Of a stretch of 31,805 nt of DNA, positions 6,269 to 14,227 are shown piece after piece. The translations under genes and the position numbers were made by a program. The stretch lies in the NCBI GenBank assembly GCA_934317215.1, contig CAKREH010000038.1:1-31805 (forward strand), read 5' to 3'. This stretch comes from an uncultured Roseburia sp. GTDB lineage: Bacteria; Bacillota; Clostridia; Lachnospirales; Lachnospiraceae. Numbering within the stretch: the first letter of the stretch is position 1; every line of letters starts with the position of its first letter. The notes under the pieces were generated by a model, which saw only the letters and a program-made list of their open reading frames with translations, searched no databases and had not been told where the DNA came from.

Positions 6269-7585
6269 TTAATCATTTAAAAATCCCTTATAGTAACGAA
6301 CACGCATCTGTGATTCGATCTGTTTTAATGTCTCAATGACAACACCTACAATAATGATGATAGATGTTCCACCGAATGATACATCTGCACCGAACACTCC
6401 GTTAAAGAAGATCGGAACAAATGCGATAAATGCAAGTGCTACTGCTCCTATAAATACGATGTAATTTAACATCCGGTTCAGATAATCACTGGTTGGTTTA
6501 CCAGGTCTGATACCCGGAATAAATCCGCCGGCTTTCTTCATATTATTGGCAATCTCTAATGGATTGAATGTAATTGAAGTATAGAAGTAAGCGAAAGCAA
6601 TGATGAGTACGATATATACCACCAGTCCGATGGAGTAAACCGGTTCTTTCGGATTGCACCAGTTTGACTGGGACATTCCTTTTAAGATCTTGCTTCCGAT
6701 ACCGGTTCCGTTTCCTTTTCCAAGAAGACTTGCAATGATAACCGGTGTCTGCAGCAGAGACTGTGCAAAGATGACCGGGATAACACCGCCGGTATTAACC
6801 TTTAACGGGATATATGTTGACTGACCGCCAACCTGTTTTCTTCCCTGAATCTTTTTGGAATACTGAACCGGAATTCTTCTCTCGCCGCCCTGTAAAAATA
6901 CGACAAATACAACCATTGCAACAATAATTGCAATAATGATCACTGCCGCAAGAATTCCCTTAGGTATGGATTTACCTGTGATGAACTGCTGATACAGAGT
7001 TCCCATATCATTCGGGATACGGGAGATGATGTTAATGGTAAGTACGATAGAGATACCATTTCCAACACCCTTTTCTGTAATACGTTCACCGATCCACATT
7101 AATACTGCAGATCCTGCAGTCAATGTGAAGATAACCATAATAATTGTAAGAATACCATCACTCTGCAGCATCTGACCTCTCTTAAAGCTGATTGCCATTG
7201 CAATCGCCTCGATCAAGGCAAGAGCTACGGTAAGATATCTGGTAATCTCTGCAATCTTTTTACGTCCTTCTTCTCCGTCACGCTGCATCTCTTCCAATTT
7301 TGGAATTGCGATAGTGAGAAGCTGCATAATAATGGATGAAGTAATATACGGTGTAATGTTCAATGCAAAGATTGACATGTTATAGAATGATCCACCGGTA
7401 ATTGCATCAAAAAATCCCATTCCATCTGCGGTCTGACTTGCAAACCAGTTTGAAAACAGTTCATTGTTAACACCAGGAATCGGAAGCTGGCTTCCGATCC
7501 TGATTACAACTAACATGAGAAATGTAAAAATAATTCTGTTTCGAATATCTTTAATCTTGAATGCATTACGGAGTGTTTCCAGCAT
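6269..7585 (-). CDS. secY: Preprotein translocase subunit SecY
   Basis: SecY is the central channel of the Sec translocon, moving secreted and membrane proteins across or into the plasma membrane. Ten hydrophobic segments can be followed from IIFTFLMLVVIRIGSQLPIPG (residues about 18-38) to IIIIVGVVIETLKQIESQM. Conserved features are the plug-region GGSFYNMSIFALNITPYITS and the cytoplasmic loop GGERRIPVQYSKK, which binds SecA and the ribosome. Length 438 aa is normal. Its ATG shares one base with the rplO stop (TAATG), so translation is probably coupled. It is the last spc gene before adk and map. Confidence 0.98.
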   Translation of the reverse strand: MLETLRNAFKIKDIRNRIIFTFLMLVVIRIGSQLPIPGVNNELFSNWFASQTADGMGFFDAITGGSFYNMSIFALNITPYITSSIIMQLLTIAIPKLEEMQRDGEEGRKKIAEITRYLTVALALIEAIAMAISFKRGQMLQSDGILTIIMVIFTLTAGSAVLMWIGERITEKGVGNGISIVLTINIISRIPNDMGTLYQQFITGKSIPKGILAAVIIIAIIVAMVVFVVFLQGGERRIPVQYSKKIQGRKQVGGQSTYIPLKVNTGGVIPVIFAQSLLQTPVIIASLLGKGNGTGIGSKILKGMSQSNWCNPKEPVYSIGLVVYIVLIIAFAYFYTSITFNPLEIANNMKKAGGFIPGIRPGKPTSDYLNRMLNYIVFIGAVALAFIAFVPIFFNGVFGADVSFGGTSIIIIVGVVIETLKQIESQMRVRYYKGFLND

Positions 7586-8025
7586 TAGATCACCTCTGCT
7601 TTTCCACCAAGAGCCTCAATTTTTTCTTTTGCAGCTGCGCTGAATGCATTTGCCTGAACGGTGAGTTTCTTAGTAAGTTCGCCATTACCCAGAATCTTAA
7701 CTCCATCTCTAGGATTCTTAACGATACCAGCCTCGATCAATGTTTCTACTGAAACAACGGAATCGTTCTCAAATGCCTCAAGAGCGGAAAGGTTGATTCC
7801 GATGATTGTCTTAGAGTTTCTGCATTTAAAACCTCTCTTTGGCAATCTTCTGTATAACGGCATCTGACCACCTTCAAAACCTGGTCTCGGAGCTCCGGAA
7901 CGAGCTTTCTGTCCCTTGTGTCCCTTACCAGCAGTCTTACCGTTTCCTGAACCGTGTCCACGTCCTCTTCTGAAATTATCGCTATGTGCAGAACCTGCTG
8001 CTGCCTGTAAATTGGATAAGTCCAT
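7585..8025 (-). CDS. rplO: 50S ribosomal protein L15
   Basis: L15 is a late-assembly large-subunit protein whose extended glycine-rich N-terminus penetrates 23S rRNA. The motifs RRGRGHGSGNGKTAGKGHKG and RPGFEGGQMPLYRRLPKRGF are diagnostic. I place the start at the ATG at 8025 (MDLSNLQAAAGS), 6-7 nt after AAGGAGGTG; the GTG three codons earlier overlaps that Shine-Dalgarno. Length is 146 aa. The stop overlaps the secY ATG by one base. Confidence 0.97.
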   Translation of the reverse strand: MDLSNLQAAAGSAHSDNFRRGRGHGSGNGKTAGKGHKGQKARSGAPRPGFEGGQMPLYRRLPKRGFKCRNSKTIIGINLSALEAFENDSVVSVETLIEAGIVKNPRDGVKILGNGELTKKLTVQANAFSAAAKEKIEALGGKAEVI

Positions 8026-8049
8026 TACTGACACCTCCTTATCTTATTA

Positions 8050-8235
8050 TTAGATCTCTTCTACCTTTACATAAGGTGCTACTTTACGAAGTGCACCTGC
8101 TGTTGCTGCGTTATCCGGCAGCTCAACAGTTTTGTATAACTTATTCAGTCCAAGTGCTTCGATTGTTTTTTTGTTCTTTGGAACAGCACCGATTGTAGAT
8201 TTTACAAGTGTTACTTTTAATTTCTTATCTGCCAT
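8050..8235 (-). CDS. rpmD: 50S ribosomal protein L30
   Basis: L30 is a small large-subunit protein between domains II and V of 23S rRNA. The sequence runs MADKKLKVTLVKSTIGAVPK, then TIEALGLNKLYKTVELPDN, matching the 60-residue bacterial form. AAGGAGGAGTTTTAAG precedes the ATG. It sits between rpsE and rplO in the canonical spc order with gaps under 30 nt. Confidence 0.96.
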   Translation of the reverse strand: MADKKLKVTLVKSTIGAVPKNKKTIEALGLNKLYKTVELPDNAATAGALRKVAPYVKVEEI

Positions 8236-8249
8236 CTTAAAACTCCTCC

Positions 8250-8759
8250 TTAACCTACAATCTCTTCAACTGATTTTCCACGAAGTTTTGCAACTTCTTC
8301 CGGGGATTTTAACTGACTTAAAGCATTGATTGTTGCAAGAACAACGTTCTGCTTGTTGTTAGATCCCAGAGATTTTGTACGGATATTTTTAATACCAGCC
8401 AGCTCACATACGTTACGAGCAGGACCACCGGCGATGATACCAGTACCTTCTGGAGATTTCTTTAATAATACAGATGCACCTGTATGTTTTCCGGTAACAT
8501 CATGTGTAACACTGCCAACCTCATCTAATTTTACAGTGATGAGTTTTTTCATAGCATCTTCTTTTCCTTTGCGGATTGCTTCCGGAATCTCGGATGCTTT
8601 TCCTAAGCCAGCACCAACATGGCCATTGCCGTCGCCGACAACAACTAAAGCTGTAAAACGGAAGTTACGTCCACCTTTAACAACTTTTGTTACACGTTTA
8701 ATTGATACCACTTTTTCGTTTAATTCTAATTGACTAGCATCAATGATTTCACGTTTCAT
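8250..8759 (-). CDS. rpsE: 30S ribosomal protein S5
   Basis: S5 contributes to decoding fidelity and to the mRNA entry helicase together with S3 and S4; classic spectinomycin-resistance and ram mutations map to it. The double-stranded RNA-binding-like N-domain is seen in VVSIKRVTKVVKGGRNFRFT with ALVVVGDGNGHVGAGLGKA, and the C-domain in GTGIIAGGPARNVCELAGI. The spectinomycin loop VVKGGRN shows no obvious resistance change. Length is 169 aa. The start at 8759 follows AGGAGGAAACGCAAAAC. Confidence 0.97.
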   Translation of the reverse strand: MKREIIDASQLELNEKVVSIKRVTKVVKGGRNFRFTALVVVGDGNGHVGAGLGKASEIPEAIRKGKEDAMKKLITVKLDEVGSVTHDVTGKHTGASVLLKKSPEGTGIIAGGPARNVCELAGIKNIRTKSLGSNNKQNVVLATINALSQLKSPEEVAKLRGKSVEEIVG

Positions 8760-8777
8760 GTTTTGCGTTTCCTCCTA

Positions 8778-9146
8778 TTAAAAGTCTAAACCAGCTTCTC
8801 TTGCTGCTTCGGCTAATGCCTTTACCTTACCTGCATATATAAAGCCGCCTCTATCAAAGACAACCGTTGAAATACCCTTGTCTAAAGCTTTCTTTGCAAT
8901 AACAGTACCAAGCTTAGCTGCTGCTTCGACGTTATTGGTCTTCTCTAACTCTGCTTTTACATCCTTATCAAGTGTAGATGCAGAAACAAGTGTATTTCCA
9001 ACTGTATCGTCAATAATCTGAGCGTACATATGATTATTACTTCTGAAAACAGCCAGACGTGGTCTCATCGCTGTACCTGCAAGATGATGACGCATTCTTC
9101 TATGTTTGTTTTCGCGAACTGCTGTTCTTGATTTCTTACTAACCAT
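8778..9146 (-). CDS. rplR: 50S ribosomal protein L18
   Basis: L18 binds 5S rRNA and docks it in the central protuberance with L5. Family motifs are RHHLAGTAMRPRLAVFRSNN, HMYAQIIDD and the C-terminal FDRGGFIYAGKVKALAEAAR. Length 122 aa is typical. The start MVSKKSRTAVRENKHRR follows AAGGAGTGACGAAAA. It lies 18 nt after rplF and 18 nt before rpsE. Confidence 0.97.
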   Translation of the reverse strand: MVSKKSRTAVRENKHRRMRHHLAGTAMRPRLAVFRSNNHMYAQIIDDTVGNTLVSASTLDKDVKAELEKTNNVEAAAKLGTVIAKKALDKGISTVVFDRGGFIYAGKVKALAEAAREAGLDF

Positions 9147-9164
9147 TTTTCGTCACTCCTTTAA

Positions 9165-9704
9165 TTATTTCTTACCAGTCTTACCAACTTTACGTCTAAT
9201 AACTTCATCAGCATATTTGATACCTTTTCCTTTGTAAGGCTCAGGTCTTCTCTTATCTCTGATTTCAGCTGCGTATTGGCCAACTTTTTCTTTATCGATA
9301 CCAGATACAATGATTTTATTTCCATCAACTTTGGACTCAAGTCCTTCCGGATCTTCCATCTCAACCGGATGAGAATATCCTAAGTTCAGTGTGAGCACTT
9401 TACCAGCTTTAGAAGCTCTGTAACCAACACCGTTAACCTCGAGTTCTTTGGTATATCCATTGGTAACACCAACAACCATGTTGTTGATCAGTGTTCTTGT
9501 TAATCCGTGTAAGGATTTCATTTTTTTCAAATCGTTAGGTCTTGTAACGATGATCTCGTCACCCTCTAATTTGATGTCCATCTCAGATGGAAGGGTTCTT
9601 TCCAGAGTTCCCTTAGGACCTTTTACAGTCACATGATTATTTTCTGCAATATCCACTGTAACACCAGCCGGAACTGCGATTGGCATTCTTCCTATACGTG
9701 ACAT
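9165..9704 (-). CDS. rplF: 50S ribosomal protein L6
   Basis: L6 lies near the factor-binding site of the large subunit and is built of two similar domains. MSRIGRMPIAVPAGVTVDI marks the start, with GPKGTLERTLP in the first domain; the C-terminal RRPEPYKGKGIKYADEVIRR is diagnostic. The ATG at 9704 is chosen because AGGAGGTACGGGC precedes it. The frame stays open 67 codons further upstream, but that stretch does not resemble L6. Length 179 aa is normal. It is separated from rpsH by an unusual 204-nt gap. Confidence 0.97.
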   Translation of the reverse strand: MSRIGRMPIAVPAGVTVDIAENNHVTVKGPKGTLERTLPSEMDIKLEGDEIIVTRPNDLKKMKSLHGLTRTLINNMVVGVTNGYTKELEVNGVGYRASKAGKVLTLNLGYSHPVEMEDPEGLESKVDGNKIIVSGIDKEKVGQYAAEIRDKRRPEPYKGKGIKYADEVIRRKVGKTGKK

Positions 9705-9908
9705 GCCCGTACCTCCTAAAATTTTTTTTCGACCACAGATCTTATAACCTGCCATCGTGAATGTATAATTGCGGTCTACACCGTAGTTACCTGATTCTTT
9801 AAGAACCTTCTCTCCCAGGTTGCGATAACCCGGAAGCACCGGAAATTTAAATACTTCCGAAAGAACCGAAGGTTCTTTCAATTTTGTCCGTCCAATGGCG
9901 GGCAAAAT
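9705..9908 (-). promoter_or_regulatory. rpsH-rplF gap: hairpin plus an open frame fused to rplF
   Basis: Neighbouring spc genes are 10-30 nt apart, but here 204 nt intervene. Just after rpsH the minus strand has a perfect 9-bp stem GAAAGAACC/GGTTCTTTC (about 9870-9890) with a TTC loop, without a following U-tract. The remainder stays open in the rplF frame for 67 codons and has no recognised homologue. An attenuator, a processing site or remnant inserted DNA are all possible. Confidence 0.4.
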
Positions 9909-10310
9909 TTACCATACGAATGCTAATACTTCGCCGCCAACCTGAAGCTTTCTAGCCTCTTTATCAGTTACGATACCCTGGTTGGTAGAAAGGATTGCGA
10001 TTCCTAAACCACCAAGTACTCTTGGAAGCTCATCCTTGCCTGCGTATACACGGAGACCCGGTTTGGAGATTCTCTTAAGTCCTGTGATGATCTTCTCATT
10101 CTTATCTGCGCCATATTTTAATGTGATGCGGATTGTTTTGAAGTTACCATCTTCAACGATATCATATTTTGCGATATATCCTTCATCTACAAGAATATCT
10201 GCGATTGCGATTTTCATTTTAGATGCCGGAACATCAACTGTATCATGTTTAGCAGTATTTGCATTACGGATTCTTGTAAGCATATCTGCGATTGGATCAC
10301 TTGTTGTCAT
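9909..10310 (-). CDS. rpsH: 30S ribosomal protein S8
   Basis: S8 is a primary 16S rRNA-binding protein, essential for the central domain, and in E. coli the translational repressor of the spc operon. MTTSDPIADMLTRIRNAN is the typical N-terminus, and the C-terminal GIAILSTNQGIVTDKEARK closes the RNA-binding domain. Length is 133 aa. The start at 10310 follows GGAGGAAATATACATC. rpsZ lies 60 nt upstream, and a 204-nt gap follows. Confidence 0.97.
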   Translation of the reverse strand: MTTSDPIADMLTRIRNANTAKHDTVDVPASKMKIAIADILVDEGYIAKYDIVEDGNFKTIRITLKYGADKNEKIITGLKRISKPGLRVYAGKDELPRVLGGLGIAILSTNQGIVTDKEARKLQVGGEVLAFVW

Positions 10311-10370
10311 GATGTATATTTCCTCCTTTATTAAGTTACTGTGCCGCACATGGCGGACACAGCCGTCTGA

Positions 10371-10556
10371 TTACCAGCTTGCTTTCTTAACGCCTGGTAT
10401 CTGGCCTTTGTATGCTAATTCACGGAAACATACTCTGCAGATTCCGTATTTTCTTAAAACAGAATGTGGACGTCCACAAATTTTGCAACGTGTGTAAGCT
10501 CTGGTAGAGAACTTTGGTTTACGCTGCTGTTTTATTTTCATAGATGTTTTAGCCAT
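10371..10556 (-). CDS. rpsZ: 30S ribosomal protein S14 type Z
   Basis: S14 is a head protein of the small subunit. This is the short zinc form: 61 residues with C24-x2-C27 and C40-x2-C43 (RCKICGRPHS and ICRVCFREL). The zinc-free form is about 100 residues, so the type is clear. The start MAKTSMKIKQQRKPKF at 10556 follows AGGAGGGAATTTTA. It occupies the usual place between rplE and rpsH. Confidence 0.97.
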   Translation of the reverse strand: MAKTSMKIKQQRKPKFSTRAYTRCKICGRPHSVLRKYGICRVCFRELAYKGQIPGVKKASW

Positions 10557-10571
10557 TAAAATTCCCTCCTA

Positions 10572-11111
10572 TTATTTGGCGAACGGCATATTGAACATTG
10601 TCAATAACTCACGAGCTTCTTCGTCTGTTTTTGCTGTGGTAACGAAAATGATATCCATACCACGAACTTTATCAACTTTGTCATACTCGATCTCCGGGAA
10701 GATTAACTGCTCTTTGATACCAAGGGCATAGTTTCCACGACCGTCAAATGCATTCGGGTTAACACCTCTGAAGTCACGTACACGCGGTAATGCAAGGTTG
10801 ATTAAACGATCCATAAACTCGTACATCTTCTCGCCACGCAGTGTTGTCTTACAACCGATTGCCATTCCTTCTCTGATTTTGAAGTTTGCAATCGCGTTTT
10901 TAGCTTTTGTAGAAACTGCTTTCTGACCTGTGATGGTCTCCATATCTTTAATTGCAGCTTCTAATAATTTTGCGTTCTCTTTTGCTTCGCCAACGCCCAT
11001 GTTTACAACGATCTTATCGAGCTTCGGCACTTCCATGATATTTTTATATCCAAATTTTTTGATCATAGCATCTACGATCTCATTCTGGTACTGTTCTTTA
11101 AGTCTGCTCAA
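10572..11111 (-). CDS. rplE: 50S ribosomal protein L5
   Basis: L5 binds 5S rRNA and contacts the P-site tRNA elbow and S13. Conserved stretches are VPKLDKIVVNMGVGEAKEN, GQKAVSTKAKNAIANFKIR and RDFRGVNPNAFDGRGNY. Length 179 aa is standard. The start is a TTG codon at 11111, supported by GGAGG eight bases upstream and by homology; the use of TTG may modestly lower initiation. It lies 22 nt after rplX. Confidence 0.96.
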   Translation of the reverse strand: MSRLKEQYQNEIVDAMIKKFGYKNIMEVPKLDKIVVNMGVGEAKENAKLLEAAIKDMETITGQKAVSTKAKNAIANFKIREGMAIGCKTTLRGEKMYEFMDRLINLALPRVRDFRGVNPNAFDGRGNYALGIKEQLIFPEIEYDKVDKVRGMDIIFVTTAKTDEEARELLTMFNMPFAK

Positions 11112-11133
11112 CTGTTTTGCCTCCTCTCTTCAA

Positions 11134-11445
11134 TTAATCGATCACTTCGCCTGTTTTCTTTGCGAAACGTACTTTTTTATCTCCATCCATCTTGAAACCT
11201 ACGCGGGTAGCTGTTCCTTTGTGAAGATACATTACGTTGGAAATATCAACAGGTCCCTCCTGATGGATGATACCACCCTGCTGATTAGCCATGCTTGGTT
11301 TCGCATGTTTTGTCACCATGTTGATACCTTCTACCAGAACGGTATTGTTCTTTGTATTTACAGCAATAACTTTGCCTTCTTTGTCTTTATCTTTACCAGC
11401 GATCACTTTGACCATATCGCCTTTTTTAATTTTCATGGTTGCCAT
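11134..11445 (-). CDS. rplX: 50S ribosomal protein L24
   Basis: L24 is an assembly initiator of the large subunit near the exit tunnel and carries a KOW motif: KKGDMVKVIAGKDKDKEGKV (about residues 7-26). The segment HAKPSMANQQGGIIHQEGP is also typical. Length is 103 aa. The ATG at 11445 lies seven bases after GGAGGACC. It is 12 nt after rplN. Confidence 0.96.
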   Translation of the reverse strand: MATMKIKKGDMVKVIAGKDKDKEGKVIAVNTKNNTVLVEGINMVTKHAKPSMANQQGGIIHQEGPVDISNVMYLHKGTATRVGFKMDGDKKVRFAKKTGEVID

Positions 11446-11457
11446 ATCCTGGTCCTC

Positions 11458-11826
11458 CTACAATACTTCCGGAGCTAAGGAAACAATTTTCATGAACTGT
11501 TTCTCACGAAGCTCTCTTGCTACTGGTCCAAAAATACGTGTTCCTCTTGGAGTTTTGTCATCTTTAATAATAACTGCTGCATTTTCATCAAATTTGATAT
11601 AAGAACCGTCTTTACGACGTGCGCCTTTTACTGAACGAACAACTACAGCTTTTACGACATCACCTTTTTTAACAACACCGCCTGGTGTTGCCTCTTTGAC
11701 CGTAGCAACTACTACATCACCAATATTCGCATATCTTCTAGTAGATCCACCCATAACACGAATAACGAGTAACTCTCTTGCTCCTGTGTTATCGGCTACC
11801 TTAAGTCTACTTTCCTGTTGTACCAT
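11458..11826 (-). CDS. rplN: 50S ribosomal protein L14
   Basis: L14 lies at the subunit interface, contacts 16S rRNA helix 14 and is the docking site of the silencing factor RsfS. MVQQESRLKVADNTGARELL is the conserved start, and the C-terminal FGPVARELREKQFMKIVSLAPEVL is complete. The length of 122 residues matches the family exactly. AAAGGAGGCTACAAGC precedes the ATG. It sits 18 nt after rpsQ. Confidence 0.97.
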   Translation of the reverse strand: MVQQESRLKVADNTGARELLVIRVMGGSTRRYANIGDVVVATVKEATPGGVVKKGDVVKAVVVRSVKGARRKDGSYIKFDENAAVIIKDDKTPRGTRIFGPVARELREKQFMKIVSLAPEVL

Positions 11827-11844
11827 GCTTGTAGCCTCCTTTAA

Positions 11845-12102
11845 TTATTTTGCTCTTTCCATGATTTCTACAAGTCTCCATCTCTTATCTTTCGATAATG
11901 GTCTTGTCTCCATAACTTTTACTTTATCACCGATCTTACATTCGTTATTCTCGTCATGAGCTTTTAATTTGTATGTTTTCTTAACGATCTTGTTGTAAAG
12001 AGGATGTCTTACGTTATCCTGGATTGCAACAGTGATTGTTTTATCCATCTTGTCGCTTACAACAATACCAACACGTGTTTTTCTAAGATTTCTTTCTTCC
12101 AC
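11845..12102 (-). CDS. rpsQ: 30S ribosomal protein S17
   Basis: S17 is a primary 16S rRNA binder with an OB fold. Motifs are RKTRVGIVVSDKMDKTITVA and CKIGDKVKVMETRPLSKDKR. Length 85 aa is typical. The start codon is GTG (12102), with AAGGAG about 12 nt upstream. It follows rpmC by 26 nt and precedes rplN. Confidence 0.96.
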   Translation of the reverse strand: MEERNLRKTRVGIVVSDKMDKTITVAIQDNVRHPLYNKIVKKTYKLKAHDENNECKIGDKVKVMETRPLSKDKRWRLVEIMERAK

Positions 12103-12128
12103 GACCGATTAATCTCCTTTCTGGAATC

Positions 12129-12338
12129 CTACTGCGCAACTTTTTCTTTCTCAGTAATGATTGTCTGAATTCTTGCAATATTCTTTCTTACTTCTTTGAT
12201 TCTGCTTGTGTTGTCCAGCTGATTCGTTGCGTTCTGGAATCTCAAATTGAAAAGTTCTTTTTTAGCTTCTACTAACTGCGCATTTAAGTCTGTTACAGAC
12301 TGGCCTTTTAATTCTTCTAAATATTTACTAGTTTTCAT
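12129..12338 (-). CDS. rpmC: 50S ribosomal protein L29
   Basis: L29 is a two-helix protein at the exit tunnel that contacts trigger factor and SRP. MKTSKYLEELKGQSVTDLN and the block KKELFNLRFQNATNQLDNTS with RIKEVRKNIARIQTI are characteristic. I use the ATG at 12338, which overlaps the rplP stop by 11 nt; a GTG three codons earlier is possible. Length is 69 aa. The overlap suggests translational coupling with rplP. Confidence 0.95.
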   Translation of the reverse strand: MKTSKYLEELKGQSVTDLNAQLVEAKKELFNLRFQNATNQLDNTSRIKEVRKNIARIQTIITEKEKVAQ

Positions 12339-12765
12339 TTGATACACCGCCTTCTAAATCTGCACGTGAAACTACTTTACATTTGCAAGGTAATTTGTGT
12401 GTAGCAAGACGTAACGCTTCTTTCGCAACGTCTTCCGGAACACCGGAGATTTCAAATAATACACGACCTGGTTTCACAACGGCTACCCAGTACTCTGGAG
12501 CACCCTTTCCTTTACCCATACGAACACCCATAGGTTTATGAGTAATTGGTTTTTCTGGGAAAATTTTGATCCAAACTTTACCACCACGTTTGATATATCT
12601 TGTCATCGCAACACGGGCTGCCTCGATCTGATTTGCTTTGATCCAGCATGGCTCAGTTGAAATAATACCGTACTCACCATAAGTGATCGTATTACCTCTT
12701 GTTGCCTTTCCGCTCATAGAACCACGGAACTGTTTACGATGTTTTACTCTCTTTGGCATTAACAT
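12328..12765 (-). CDS. rplP: 50S ribosomal protein L16
   Basis: L16 lies near the peptidyl transferase and A site and is a late-assembling protein. MLMPKRVKHRKQFRGSM is the usual Clostridial start, and KPITHKPMGVRMGKGKGAPE is diagnostic. Length is 145 aa. Its ATG shares one base with the rpsC stop (TAATG), and its own stop lies inside rpmC. The second methionine (residue 3) is an alternative start. Confidence 0.97.
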   Translation of the reverse strand: MLMPKRVKHRKQFRGSMSGKATRGNTITYGEYGIISTEPCWIKANQIEAARVAMTRYIKRGGKVWIKIFPEKPITHKPMGVRMGKGKGAPEYWVAVVKPGRVLFEISGVPEDVAKEALRLATHKLPCKCKVVSRADLEGGVSNEN

Positions 12766-13421
12766 TACTGTACTCCTCCTTCCTTATTAGCTCTTGTCGG
12801 AAGTACCTCGCCTTTGTAGATCCAAACCTTAACACCAACTTTACCGTAGGTTGTATCTGCTTCAGCGAATCCATAATCAATATCAGCTCTTAATGTCTGA
12901 AGCGGAATAGTTCCCTCTGAATAGAACTCTGTACGAGCCATATCAGCACCGCCAAGACGTCCGGAACAGGATGTTTTGATTCCCTTTGCTCCTGATTTCA
13001 TTGTTCTTCCCATGCAGGATTTCATTGCTCTACGGAAAGAAACACGGTTCTCTAACTGTAATGCAATGTTCTCAGCTACTAACTGAGCATCACGATCCGG
13101 TCTTTTAACTTCTTTGATATCAACAACTAATTTCTTATCTGTGAATTTCTGAACTTCGCCTTTGATCTTCTCGATCTCAGCTCCGCCTTTTCCGATTACT
13201 ACACCCGGTTTAGCTGTGTAGATGATAACTTTCACACGGTCAGATGCTCTCTCGATCTCGATCTTAGAAACACCTGCTGCATATAATTTCTTTTTCAGAT
13301 ATGTTCTGATATTGTAATCTTCTACTAAGAAATCTGCAAAATCTGCTTCCGCATACCATTTAGAGTCCCAGTCTTTGATAACGCCGACTCTTAAGCCATG
13401 TGGATTAACTTTCTGTCCCAT
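12765..13421 (-). CDS. rpsC: 30S ribosomal protein S3
   Basis: S3 forms part of the mRNA entry tunnel and has helicase activity with S4 and S5. It starts MGQKVNPHGLRVGVIKDWDS; the KH domain includes VIIYTAKPGVVIGKGGAEIE (GxxG loop GKGG), and the C-domain GIKTSCSGRLGGADMARTEF. Length 218 aa is typical. AAGGAGGTCAAAT precedes the ATG. It lies 11 nt after rplV and overlaps rplP by one base. Confidence 0.98.
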   Translation of the reverse strand: MGQKVNPHGLRVGVIKDWDSKWYAEADFADFLVEDYNIRTYLKKKLYAAGVSKIEIERASDRVKVIIYTAKPGVVIGKGGAEIEKIKGEVQKFTDKKLVVDIKEVKRPDRDAQLVAENIALQLENRVSFRRAMKSCMGRTMKSGAKGIKTSCSGRLGGADMARTEFYSEGTIPLQTLRADIDYGFAEADTTYGKVGVKVWIYKGEVLPTRANKEGGVQ

Positions 13422-13432
13422 ATTTGACCTCC

Positions 13433-13819
13433 TTATTTCTCGTCAAGCACGATTGTGATGTGGCTCATTCTCTTCTCGATTCTGTAAGCTCTACCCTGTG
13501 CTCTCGGTCTGATTCTCTTCATTGTCGGTCCTTTATTTGCGTAGCACTCTGCAACATAAAGGTTTTCTGCTTTCATTCCATTGTTGTTCTCAGCGTTTGC
13601 GATTGCTGACTCTAATAATTTCTTTACTAAGCTTGAAGCATATCTCGGATTGTATGTTACGATAGCTAATGCTGTCTGAACATCCTTTCCACGGATTGCA
13701 TCTAATACGAAACAAGCTTTCTGAACAGACACTCTTGCGTAAGATAACTTAGCGGAAGGTCTGGTATCTTTTACTTCATTTCTCTCTCTTTTAATCTGAC
13801 TTCTATGTCCCTTAGCCAT
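13433..13819 (-). CDS. rplV: 50S ribosomal protein L22
   Basis: L22 lines the exit-tunnel constriction, and macrolide-resistance mutations map to its beta-hairpin. The hairpin region reads NKGPTMKRIRPRAQGRAYRI (about residues 94-113), with no evident deletion. SYARVSVQKACFVLDAIRGK and SAIANAENNNGM are family motifs. Length 128 aa is slightly above the 110-118 norm because of an N-terminal extension rich in Lys and Arg. AAAGGAGGTTTCATCC precedes the ATG at 13819. Confidence 0.97.
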   Translation of the reverse strand: MAKGHRSQIKRERNEVKDTRPSAKLSYARVSVQKACFVLDAIRGKDVQTALAIVTYNPRYASSLVKKLLESAIANAENNNGMKAENLYVAECYANKGPTMKRIRPRAQGRAYRIEKRMSHITIVLDEK

Positions 13820-13844
13820 GGATGAAACCTCCTTTCAAAATATC

Positions 13845-14126
13845 TTATCTAACGCCTGATTTCTTTTCGTCTTTTCCATGTCCTCTGTAAGTTCTTGTTG
13901 CAACGAACTCACCAAGTTTATGTCCAACCATATCCTCTGTTACATATACAGGTACATGTTTTCTTCCGTCATGAACAGCGATGGTATGACCAACGAACTG
14001 AGGGAAGATTGTAGAACGACGTGACCATGTCTTAATAACAGATTTGTCACCGGATGCATTCATAGCGTCTACTTTTTTCAGCAGGCTTGCATCAGCGAAT
14101 GGTCCTTTTTTTAATGAACGAGCCAT
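13845..14126 (-). CDS. rpsS: 30S ribosomal protein S19
   Basis: S19 is a head protein that pairs with S13 near the A site. MARSLKKGPFADASLLKKVD, TWSRRSTIFPQFVGHTIAVH and KLGEFVATRTYRGHGKDEKK are conserved. Length 93 aa is standard. AGGAGGTAAATT precedes the ATG. It lies 280 nt after rplB, and the gap contains a candidate promoter, so rpsS onward may have extra transcription. Confidence 0.97.
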   Translation of the reverse strand: MARSLKKGPFADASLLKKVDAMNASGDKSVIKTWSRRSTIFPQFVGHTIAVHDGRKHVPVYVTEDMVGHKLGEFVATRTYRGHGKDEKKSGVR

Positions 14127-14198
14127 AATTTACCTCCTATTTTGTCAGTCCCCTTTACACACTGCCGTGTGTTTCCTCGGACTCCGAACATCTTGTTT

Positions 14199-14227
14199 AT
14201 TATATCAGAGATTACCGGAAGAAGCAA
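14199..14227 (-). promoter_or_regulatory. Candidate internal promoter upstream of rpsS
   Basis: On the minus strand TATAAT (14204-14199) is preceded at exactly 17 nt by TTGCTT (14227-14222), which matches three of the six -35 consensus bases. The -35 lies inside the first of three related hairpins. The predicted start is about 65 nt upstream of the rpsS ATG. The perfect -10 and spacing support it; the -35 is weak. Confidence 0.5.

Noticed and set aside
9705..9905. N-terminal extension of L6 or a separate small gene in the rpsH-rplF gap
   Set aside because: The extension has no similarity to L6, and a strong Shine-Dalgarno sits directly before the standard start at 9704.
10930..11478. Long plus-strand open frame opposite rplE-rplX
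   Set aside because: It spans two conserved ribosomal genes in antisense; its Phe/Ser-rich composition reflects the complementary codons.
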